11,251 nucleotides of DNA from Oscillospiraceae bacterium (GTDB lineage: Bacteria; Bacillota; Clostridia; Oscillospirales; Ruminococcaceae), in assembly GCA_014858325.1 (NCBI GenBank), contig RKCM01000220.1, forward strand, positions 1 to 11,251, in the 5' to 3' direction. Below are positions 5,227 to 10,787 of the stretch, piece by piece (the stretch's first letter is position 1; each line of letters starts with the position of its first letter). Position numbers and translations under genes: made by a program. The notes under the pieces were generated by a model. The model did not search any database. It had not been told where the DNA came from and saw only the letters and a program-made list of their open reading frames with translations.

Positions 5227-6588
5227 TTATACCTGAAGGTTGCCGCTGGAGGGAGCATCCGCGCCATCGGCGGCATCAAATTCGTAATCGTTGCCTGGCA
5301 GGATGGCGTTCAGCGCAATGCCCACGATGGCGGCGATGGCCAGGCCGGACAGGTTGATGGAGACGCCTGCAATGGCAAAGGTCAGGCCGCCCACCGAGTT
5401 GAAGCCCAGCGCCGACACCAGAATGACAGCGGCAATGATGAGGTTGCGGCTGTTGGTGAAGTCCACCTGATTTTCGACCACATTGCGGACACCGATGGCC
5501 GAGATCATGCCGTACAGCACAAAGCTGATGCCGCCGATGATGCCGGTGGGGATGGTGTTGATGACAGCCTCAAACTTGGGGCTGAAGCTGAGAATGACGG
5601 CCAGCACCGCAGCGATGCGGATGACCAGCGGGTCGTAGATCTTGCTGAGAGCCAGCACGCCGGTGTTCTCGCCGTAGGTGGTGTTGGCCGGGCCGCCCAG
5701 CAGGCCGGCCATCGTCGTGGCAAGGCCGTCGCCCATGAGGGTGCGGTTCAGGCCGGGGTCATTGATATAGTTGTGGCCCACGGTGGCGCTGATGGCGGCA
5801 ATGTCGCCGACGTGCTCCATCATAGTCGCCAGTGCAATGGGGATGATGGTGAACAGAGCGCTGATGAACTCGGGGCTGCCGTCGATGGCAAACAGGCCCA
5901 TGGCAGATCGATGCAGGGGCACACCGAACCAACTGGCCTCAGCAATGCGGGCAAAATCCACCGCGCCGGTGACCAGAGCCACGGCGTAGGAGACCAGGAC
6001 GCCGATGAGGATGGGCAGGATCTTGACCATGCCCTTGCCCCAGATGTTGCAGACGATGACGGTGCCCAGTGCCACAAAGGCCAGCAGCCAGTTGGCCTGG
6101 CAGTTGTTGATGGCGGAGGGAGCCAGGATCAGGCCGATGGCAATGATGATGGGGCCCGTGACCACCGGCGGGAAGAATTTCATGATGCGGCGGATGCCGA
6201 AGGTGGAGATCAGCAGGCTGACCACCAGATACACCAGGCCCGAGAAGGCCACGCCCGCGCAGGCGTAGGGCAGCATCTTGGTGTTGGCGACGGTCAGGTT
6301 GCCGTCCGCGTCGGCCAGCATGGGGGCCACGATGGAAAAGCCGCCCAGATAAGCAAACGAAGAGCCCAGGAAGGCAGGCACCTTTTTCTTGGTGATGAAG
6401 TGGAACAGCAGCGTGCCCAGACCTGCGCACAGCAGGGTGGTGGAAACGCTCAGGCCCGTCAGCAGCGGCACCAGAACGGTAGCGCCGAACATGGCAAACA
6501 TGTGCTGCACACCCAGAATAAACATCCGGCCGGTGCCCAGCTGGCGGGCATCGTAAATGCCCTTGGAATAATCGATGGTTTGATTCAT
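5227..6588 (-). CDS. NCS2-family nucleobase permease, uracil type
   Basis: This is a 453-residue inner-membrane proton/nucleobase symporter of the NCS2 (UraA/PyrP-like) family. The N-terminal VPLLTGL and VPAFLGSSFAYLGGF (residues 70-84) match family signatures. The substrate-site regions are E258-H259 in MMEHVGD and E307 in NTTYGENTG (residues 302-310). DPGLNRTLMGDGL (277-289) sits between them. The NTTYGEN form is the one seen in uracil permeases; xanthine or mixed specificity cannot be excluded. I chose ATG 6588 because AAGGAGG stands five bases upstream. An ATG at 6636 would add 16 residues and start inside a terminator hairpin. No terminator is seen after the stop. Upstream lies a 163-base leader with a small ORF and an intrinsic terminator, suggesting attenuation. 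Confidence 0.92.
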   Translation of the reverse strand: MNQTIDYSKGIYDARQLGTGRMFILGVQHMFAMFGATVLVPLLTGLSVSTTLLCAGLGTLLFHFITKKKVPAFLGSSFAYLGGFSIVAPMLADADGNLTVANTKMLPYACAGVAFSGLVYLVVSLLISTFGIRRIMKFFPPVVTGPIIIAIGLILAPSAINNCQANWLLAFVALGTVIVCNIWGKGMVKILPILIGVLVSYAVALVTGAVDFARIAEASWFGVPLHRSAMGLFAIDGSPEFISALFTIIPIALATMMEHVGDIAAISATVGHNYINDPGLNRTLMGDGLATTMAGLLGGPANTTYGENTGVLALSKIYDPLVIRIAAVLAVILSFSPKFEAVINTIPTGIIGGISFVLYGMISAIGVRNVVENQVDFTNSRNLIIAAVILVSALGFNSVGGLTFAIAGVSINLSGLAIAAIVGIALNAILPGNDYEFDAADGADAPSSGNLQV

Positions 6589-6615
6589 GAGATCCTCCTT
6601 TGCAAACCAGCCCCG

Positions 6616-6656
6616 AAAAAAGAGGCACCACCGCACAAAAACGGCAATGCCTCTTT
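6616..6656 (-). terminator. Leader terminator (candidate attenuator) before the permease gene
   Basis: On the minus strand AAAGAGGCA (6656-6648) pairs with TGCCTCTTT (6627-6619), with CCG/CGG pairing further in, followed by a T-run at 6621-6616. It sits between the permease promoter and its ribosome binding site, so it must be passed for expression. The segment TCCAAAGAGGC at its 5' arm is one base away from the B. subtilis PyrR-binding core TCCAGAGAGGC. Confidence 0.8.
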
Positions 6657-6674
6657 GGATCAGGGTCTATCCAA
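6655..6674 (-). repeat. 6-bp inverted repeat overlapping the leader-peptide stop and the attenuator arm
   Basis: TTGGAT and ATCCAA pair around an 8-base loop that holds the leader-peptide stop codon. It shares two bases with the attenuator's 5' arm, so it nearly stacks on that hairpin rather than strictly excluding it. Confidence 0.5.
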
Positions 6675-6725
6675 CGATGGAACGGAAACAACAGCTTCAC
6701 GGCTTCGGGTCTTCCAATGCTTCAT
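6660..6725 (-). CDS. Candidate 21-residue leader peptide upstream of the permease
   Basis: A short frame starts MKHWKTRSRE and ends SLDRP, TGA at 6662-6660. GGGGAG lies six bases upstream of its ATG, a plausible ribosome binding site. The frame lies inside the predicted permease leader, about 26 bases after the transcription start. Its stop codon is three bases before the attenuator hairpin, the place where a terminating ribosome would cover the 5' arm. The last third of the frame is U-rich (GTTGTTTCCGTTCC in the middle). No run of one amino acid is seen, which argues against amino-acid-sensing attenuation. No homology support is available for so short a peptide. Confidence 0.5.
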   Translation of the reverse strand: MKHWKTRSREAVVSVPSLDRP

Positions 6726-6743
6726 ACTGCTCTCCCCTTTCCT

Positions 6744-6758
6744 TCTCTATCCTAGAGA
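6744..6758. repeat. 6-bp inverted repeat at the permease transcription start
   Basis: TCTCTA, TCC, TAGAGA form a perfect inverted repeat overlapping the edge of the -10 and the predicted start (near 6751). Only part of it would be transcribed, so if it has a role it is more likely a DNA operator than an RNA hairpin. Confidence 0.4.
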
Positions 6759-6786
6759 GTATACCAGAAATCGCAGCCTGTTGCAA
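6758..6786 (-). promoter_or_regulatory. Permease promoter
   Basis: The minus strand has TTGCAA (6786-6781), a 17-base spacer and TATACT (6763-6758), with TGG before the -10. The predicted start is near 6751, making a leader of about 163 bases. Confidence 0.78.
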
Positions 6787-6815
6787 TGGCTTTTCGCCTT
6801 TTTCCGCTCTGCATC

Positions 6816-6844
6816 TTGCATTCCGGGCCAAGGGGCACTATAAT
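6816..6844 (+). promoter_or_regulatory. Promoter of the cysteine desulfurase-ttcA-like operon
   Basis: TTGCAT (6816-6821), a 17-base spacer and a perfect TATAAT (6839-6844). The predicted start near 6851 leaves about 30 bases before the ATG. It stands back to back with the permease promoter; the two -35 elements are 29 bases apart. Confidence 0.82.
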
Positions 6845-6881
6845 ATTACCTACTAAGATCGTTTATTATAGAGGGATTTTC

Positions 6882-8009
6882 ATGATTTATTTGGATTATT
6901 CCGCCAACACCCCTGTCGATGAGCGGGTGCTGGCACAGTTCTGCGCGGTAGAGCGTCGCTGCCCCGGCAACGCCAACTCCCACCATCAGGCGGGGGCCGC
7001 TGCCAAAGCGGAGATCGACCACGCCACCCAAACCATCGCCCAGCTGCTGCGGGTGCAGCCTGCGGAGATCATCTACACCTCCGGGGCCAGCGAGTCCAAC
7101 AACTTTGCGCTCAAAGGTCTGGCGCGGCTGTCCCGCCATGTTGGCAAACACATCATCTCCACCCCGCTGGAGCATTCTTCCGTCAGCGGCACCTTGACCG
7201 CCTTGCAGGAGCAGGGCTGCGAGATCGACCTCGTGGACATCAAGCGGGACGGCACCATCGATCTGGACCACCTGAAGGAGCTGCTCCGCCCGGACACCAT
7301 CGCCGTGGCAGTCACCCTGGTGGACAGCGAGCTGGGCACCGTGCAGCCCGTGCAGGAGATCGCTGAGATCCTGAAAGCCTACCCCCACTGCCATTTCCAT
7401 GTAGACGCCACCCAGGCGGTGGGAAAGATCCCCGTCTCCTTTGAAGGGGTGGACACCATGAGCCTCACGGCCCACAAATTCTACGGCCTCAACGGCATCG
7501 GCCTGCTGCTCAAACGGCGGGGTCTGGCGCTGGAGCCCCTCATCCACGGCGGCGAGAGCACCACCCTCTACCGCAGCGGCACCCCCACCGTGGCGCTGGC
7601 TTCTTCGCTGGCGCTGGCGCTGGAACTGGCCGTAGAGCAGCTGCCCCAGCACCGGGACGCTGTCCGCAAAGCCAACGATTTCCTGCGGGCCGAGCTTTCC
7701 CGATACCCGAAGGTCAGCATCAACAGCCCGGAGAACGCCATCCCCCAGATTTTGAATCTCAGCGTGCAGGACGTCAAGGGCACCGTCTTCCAGCGGGCAC
7801 TGGATGAGAAAGGCGTCTGTGTCTCGGTCAAATCCGCCTGCTCATCGGACGGCATGCCCTCCCGGGCCGTTTTTGCCGTCAGCCGGGACCGCCGCAATGC
7901 GCTGTCGTCCTGGCGCATCAGCCTGAGCCACCTCACCACCGAGGAAGATTTGCGGGGCTTTCTGGCCGCTTTTGACGCGTGCTACCGCGAGCTGACCGAA
8001 ACCCACTGA
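6882..8009 (+). CDS. Cysteine desulfurase (NifS/IscS-like, class V aminotransferase fold)
   Basis: This is a 375-residue PLP enzyme that takes sulfur from cysteine as an enzyme persulfide. It begins with the family signature MIYLDYSANTPVD. Visible site residues are TSGASESNN (66-74), H98 (EHSS), D175 (HVDATQA), the PLP lysine K199 (LTAHKFYGLNG) and the catalytic cysteine C320 (KSACSS). The segment after GG (223-224) reads ESTTLYRSGTPT instead of the common GQERGLRSGT, so it is a divergent member. The ATG at 6882 has GAGGG six bases upstream; an in-frame ATG at 6786 lies upstream of the promoter and is rejected. The TtcA-like gene follows after 34 bases, which points to tRNA thiolation rather than general Fe-S assembly; no scaffold gene is near. 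Confidence 0.92.
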   Translation: MIYLDYSANTPVDERVLAQFCAVERRCPGNANSHHQAGAAAKAEIDHATQTIAQLLRVQPAEIIYTSGASESNNFALKGLARLSRHVGKHIISTPLEHSSVSGTLTALQEQGCEIDLVDIKRDGTIDLDHLKELLRPDTIAVAVTLVDSELGTVQPVQEIAEILKAYPHCHFHVDATQAVGKIPVSFEGVDTMSLTAHKFYGLNGIGLLLKRRGLALEPLIHGGESTTLYRSGTPTVALASSLALALELAVEQLPQHRDAVRKANDFLRAELSRYPKVSINSPENAIPQILNLSVQDVKGTVFQRALDEKGVCVSVKSACSSDGMPSRAVFAVSRDRRNALSSWRISLSHLTTEEDLRGFLAAFDACYRELTETH

Positions 8010-8043
8010 CCCATCCCCCAGAAAAGAGAGGAAACAACATACC

Positions 8044-8901
8044 ATGAAACGCGAACTGGAACCCTATCAGATGATCGAACGCAGCATCATCAAGAAATAC
8101 CGCAAAGAGCTCTGGACCCCCTTCATCGTGGCCGTCAAGCGGTACGAGCTTATCCAGGCGGGCGATAAGATCGCCGTCTGCATCTCGGGCGGCAAGGACT
8201 CCATGCTGATGGCAAAGCTCATGCAGGAGCTGCAGAAGCACAGTGACGTGCCCTTTGAGCTGGTCTTTCTCGTGATGGACCCCGGCTACAACGAGATCAA
8301 CCGCCAGAAGATCGAATCCAACGCCGCGCTGCTCCACATCCCCGTGACCATCTTCGAGAGCAACATCTTCTCGGTGGCCAACAACACGGACAAGAACCCC
8401 TGCTATCTCTGCGCCCGGATGCGCCGCGGCCACCTGTACAGCAAGGCCAAGGAGCTGGGCTGCAACAAGATCGCCCTGGGGCATCACTTCAACGACGTCA
8501 TCGAGACCACCGTGATGAGCATGTTCTACGGCTCCCAGCTGCAGGCTATGCCGCCCATGCTGCACAGCACCAGCTTCCCCGGCATGACCCTCATCCGCCC
8601 CATGTACTGCATCAAGGAGGAGGACATCCTCGCGTGGAAGCGCTACAACGATCTGGAATTCATCCAGTGCGCCTGCCGCTTTACCGAGAACTGCACCATG
8701 TGCGACAACGGCGGCGGCGGCTCCAAGCGGCAGGAGGTCAAGATCCTGCTCCGCCGCCTCAAACGCGACAACCCCAACATCGAAAACAGCATCTTCCGCA
8801 GCATTCACGCCGTGGCGCTGGACACCATGCCCGGCTACAAATCCGAGGGCGTGGAACACAGCTTTCTGGAGCGGTTCCACGCGATGGAAGACGAACCGTA
8901 A
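8044..8901 (+). CDS. TtcA-like PP-loop tRNA thiolation enzyme
   Basis: This is a 285-residue adenine-nucleotide alpha-hydrolase of the TtcA/TilS group. The ATP-binding PP-loop is SGGKDS at 48-53. A C-x2-C pair (C120, C123 in NPCYLCARMRRG) and a later cysteine cluster (C209, C211, C217, C220 in the CACRFTENCTMC stretch) suit the Fe-S cluster of TtcA, which uses two cysteines of the motif and one further on. GHHFNDVIETTVMSMFYG at 146-163 is typical of the family. E. coli TtcA makes 2-thiocytidine at position 32 of some tRNAs; the target here is unproven. It follows the cysteine desulfurase in one operon, a natural sulfur donor. GAGAGG lies 12 bases before the ATG, a rather long spacing. Confidence 0.9.
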   Translation: MKRELEPYQMIERSIIKKYRKELWTPFIVAVKRYELIQAGDKIAVCISGGKDSMLMAKLMQELQKHSDVPFELVFLVMDPGYNEINRQKIESNAALLHIPVTIFESNIFSVANNTDKNPCYLCARMRRGHLYSKAKELGCNKIALGHHFNDVIETTVMSMFYGSQLQAMPPMLHSTSFPGMTLIRPMYCIKEEDILAWKRYNDLEFIQCACRFTENCTMCDNGGGGSKRQEVKILLRRLKRDNPNIENSIFRSIHAVALDTMPGYKSEGVEHSFLERFHAMEDEP

Positions 8902-8911
8902 AATACAAACG

Positions 8912-8949
8912 AAAAATCCCCCTCAGCCAAAAACTGAGGGGGATTTTTT
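8912..8949. terminator. Bidirectional terminator shared by the ttcA-like gene and tRNA-Leu
   Basis: AAAAATCCCCCTCAG (8912-8926) and CTGAGGGGGATTTTT (8934-8948) form a perfect 15-bp stem with a 7-base loop, followed by T-runs on both strands. It is 10 bases after the ttcA-like stop and two bases after the 3' end of the convergent tRNA. Confidence 0.93.
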
Positions 8950-8951
8950 CA

Positions 8952-9035
8952 TGCCGCCGACGGGGGTCGAACCCGTACTCTATCACTAGAAAGGGATTTT
9001 AAGTCCCTCGTGTCTGCCAATTTCACCACAGCGGC
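8952..9035 (-). tRNA. tRNA-Leu (anticodon UAA)
   Basis: An 84-base class II tRNA read on the minus strand. The acceptor arms GCCGCTG (9035-9029) and CGGCGGC (8959-8953) pair with one G-U, followed by discriminator A. The anticodon stem AGGGA/TCCCT encloses the loop CTTAAAA, with anticodon TAA at 9001-8999 (reads UUA). A long variable arm and the T-arm GGGTTCGACCCC are clear. The 3' CCA is not encoded. Position 32 is C, the position TtcA enzymes can thiolate, although leucine tRNAs are not known E. coli substrates. Confidence 0.96.
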
Positions 9036-9037
9036 AC

Positions 9038-9068
9038 AAAAAAGAGCTGCCGATTTACGACAGCTCTT
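9038..9068 (-). terminator. Intrinsic terminator after the nicotinate phosphoribosyltransferase gene
   Basis: On the minus strand AAGAGCTG (9068-9061) pairs with CAGCTCTT (9049-9042), followed by a run of six T (9043-9038). It lies 40 bases after the phosphoribosyltransferase stop and just before the tRNA. Its 5' arm is adjacent to the -10 of the tRNA promoter. Confidence 0.85.
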
Positions 9069-9097
9069 ATAATACAATACAAAGCGCCCTTTGTCAA
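9069..9097 (-). promoter_or_regulatory. tRNA-Leu promoter
   Basis: The minus strand has a perfect TTGACA (9097-9092), a 17-base spacer and TATTAT (9074-9069). The predicted start near 9062 gives a tRNA leader of about 27 bases. The start falls inside the 5' arm of the neighbouring terminator. Confidence 0.87.
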
Positions 9098-9107
9098 GAA
9101 TTGCTTT

Positions 9108-10625
9108 TTAGACCTTGCCGCCGTGCAGCTCGGCATACATCTTGGAGCGGCACTCTGCCACGGCAGGAGTCATGTTGACGTAATGCTTGTGGGGCATCTC
9201 GATCCGCAGCTCGGTCTCCCAGGTCTCCTGGGTGAGCTGCTGGACGATGTAGGCTTTCTTTTCCGCGATGGAGGGCAGGTCGATGGCCAGCTTGCCGCCC
9301 AGAATATGGGGCACCAGCAGCTGCTTTACCCGCGTGGGGGTGATGGTCACGGTGCGCTCGATGGCGTCGGGGTCCAGATTGACCATAGTGACGGGCTTGC
9401 CCGCCTCGATGACCTCGCCGTCCATAGCGATGAGGTCGCACTGGGCCTGACCGTTTTCGTCGTAGAGACGCCAGGGCATCTTTTTGCCCGGGATGATGGC
9501 CTTGCTGGCGGAATCGGAGCACTTCATCTTGGGGGTGTAGCTGCCGTCCGGCTGCTTGACCGCCACCAGCTTGTACACGCCGCCGAAGACGGGGTCGGAA
9601 GCCGAGGTGATGAGGTTTTCGCCCACACCGTAGGAGTCAAAGTGGGCGTGCTCGTACAGCTCCATGTTGGCGATCTTTTTCTCGTCCAGACCGTTGGAGG
9701 CCACCAGCTTGATGTAGGGCTTCCCGGCGGCATCCAGAGCCTTGCGCAGCCGCTTGGAGCCGCGGGCCAGATCACCCGAATCGATGCGGGCGCTCTTCAC
9801 GCGGCGGTTGGGGTTATCCGGGTACTTCTCAATGAGGTAATCGTCCAGCTTGATGAGGTTGGGCAGGCCGCTCTCCATGATGTTGTAGGTATCCAGCAGC
9901 AGGCTGACCGAATCCGGGTAGGTGTCGGCAAAGGCTTTGAAGGCGTCGAACTCCGTCGGGAAAAACTCGATGAAGCTGTGGGCCACGGTGCCCACGGCCT
10001 TGACGTCCGAACCATACTTCATCTCAGCCAGGCAGTTGGCGGTGCCGATGCAGCCGCCCAGCACGGCGGCGTATGCGCCATCGTTGCCCGCGCTCTCGCC
10101 CTGGGCCCGGCGGGTGCCGAACTCCATCACGCTGCGGGGGGTATGGGTGTTCAGGCCCACCACCCGGGTCGCCTTGGTCGCGATGAGGCTGTGGAAGTTC
10201 ATGGTCTGCAGCAGGTAGGTCTCAATGAGGATGGCACCCACCAAATCGCACTCGATGCGGACCATCTGGACGTGGGGGTAGCACACTGTGCCTTCGGGCA
10301 GGGCGTACATATCCCCGTTCCAGCGGTAGTTTCTCAGATACTCGCAGAATTCCTGGCTCATGCCCTTGGTGCGCAGCCAGTGGATGTCCTGCTCATTGAA
10401 ATGGTAGTTCAGCAAAAAGCGGGTCAGCTTGCGCTGGCCGGCGCTGATGGAATACCCCATGTTGTCCGGGTTCTTGCGGAAGAACATATCGAACACGAGG
10501 GTGGTATTCTTGAAGCCGTTCAAAAACAGGCAGTTTGCCATCGTAAATTCATAAAAATCCACGACCATTGCGGGGTTGTCGTAGTCCTCATCGGGAATAT
10601 AAGGCACAACCTTGATTTCGTCCAT
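9108..10625 (-). CDS. pncB: Nicotinate phosphoribosyltransferase
   Basis: This is a 505-residue cytoplasmic enzyme of the Preiss-Handler NAD salvage route: nicotinate + PRPP (+ ATP) to nicotinate mononucleotide. The N-terminus has the family's DFYEFTMANCLF (residues 23-34). The signature EFGTRRAQG is at 168-176. H216 in GTVAHSFIEF is the histidine phosphorylated in this family, and RIDSGDL (280-286) holds the PRPP/ribose site. The length fits the Firmicutes form. The start at 10625 has GAGAGG nine bases upstream. A good promoter and a palindrome just after the predicted start point to repression, possibly by the niacin-responsive NiaR. The gene ends in its own terminator before tRNA-Leu. Confidence 0.95.
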   Translation of the reverse strand: MDEIKVVPYIPDEDYDNPAMVVDFYEFTMANCLFLNGFKNTTLVFDMFFRKNPDNMGYSISAGQRKLTRFLLNYHFNEQDIHWLRTKGMSQEFCEYLRNYRWNGDMYALPEGTVCYPHVQMVRIECDLVGAILIETYLLQTMNFHSLIATKATRVVGLNTHTPRSVMEFGTRRAQGESAGNDGAYAAVLGGCIGTANCLAEMKYGSDVKAVGTVAHSFIEFFPTEFDAFKAFADTYPDSVSLLLDTYNIMESGLPNLIKLDDYLIEKYPDNPNRRVKSARIDSGDLARGSKRLRKALDAAGKPYIKLVASNGLDEKKIANMELYEHAHFDSYGVGENLITSASDPVFGGVYKLVAVKQPDGSYTPKMKCSDSASKAIIPGKKMPWRLYDENGQAQCDLIAMDGEVIEAGKPVTMVNLDPDAIERTVTITPTRVKQLLVPHILGGKLAIDLPSIAEKKAYIVQQLTQETWETELRIEMPHKHYVNMTPAVAECRSKMYAELHGGKV

Positions 10626-10655
10626 GAATAAATTCCTCTCTTTTTGGGCAGGTTC

Positions 10656-10677
10656 ACAGGCCTACCTGTCTTGACAG
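10656..10677. promoter_or_regulatory. Overlapping inverted repeats in the pncB leader, candidate operator
   Basis: CTGTC-TT-GACAG (10666-10677) is a perfect 12-base palindrome at about +6 to +17 of the predicted transcript. A second repeat, ACAGG-CCTA-CCTGT (10656-10669), overlaps it, so the two hairpins exclude each other in RNA. The first resembles, from memory, NiaR operators of Firmicutes; this was not checked. Confidence 0.5.
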
Positions 10678-10689
10678 TACGTTTCTACC

Positions 10690-10718
10690 ATGATAGCACC
10701 AAATGCGGGTCGGTGCAA
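10690..10718 (-). promoter_or_regulatory. pncB promoter
   Basis: The minus strand has TTGCAC (10718-10713), a 17-base spacer and TATCAT (10695-10690). The predicted start is near 10683, leaving a leader of about 58 bases. Confidence 0.75.
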
Positions 10719-10730
10719 GTATTTTTGACG

Positions 10731-10768
10731 AAAAAGAAGGTGCCGTGCAGCAATCGCACAGCACCTTC
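10731..10768 (-). terminator. Intrinsic terminator of the IMP dehydrogenase gene
   Basis: On the minus strand GAAGGTGC (10768-10761) pairs with GCACCTTC (10743-10736), continued by four more pairs after one mismatch, with loop GATTGCT, then five T. It lies 19 bases after the IMP dehydrogenase stop and 13 bases before the pncB -35. Confidence 0.88.
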
Positions 10769-10787
10769 TCAAAAAAGATCGTATCGT

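Noticed and set aside
5939..6700. Long alternative minus-strand frame that starts at GTG in the permease leader and runs into the permease gene
   Set aside because: It crosses the attenuator and then overlaps the permease in another frame; the permease frame has the family motifs and a strong ribosome binding site. Its protein is low-complexity in the overlap.
6589..6751. Purine or other known riboswitch in the permease leader
   Set aside because: I could not find the conserved junction or loop pairs of a purine or PRPP aptamer; the leader is well explained by a short ORF and a terminator.
5218..6843. 541-codon plus-strand frame opposite the permease
   Set aside because: It is rich in H, D, G, A and Q, as expected from reading the opposite strand of a GC-rich membrane protein, and matches no family I know.
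9123..10631. 502-codon plus-strand frame opposite pncB
   Set aside because: Antisense shadow of a clearly identified enzyme; composition biased to V, H, G and A, with no recognisable domain.
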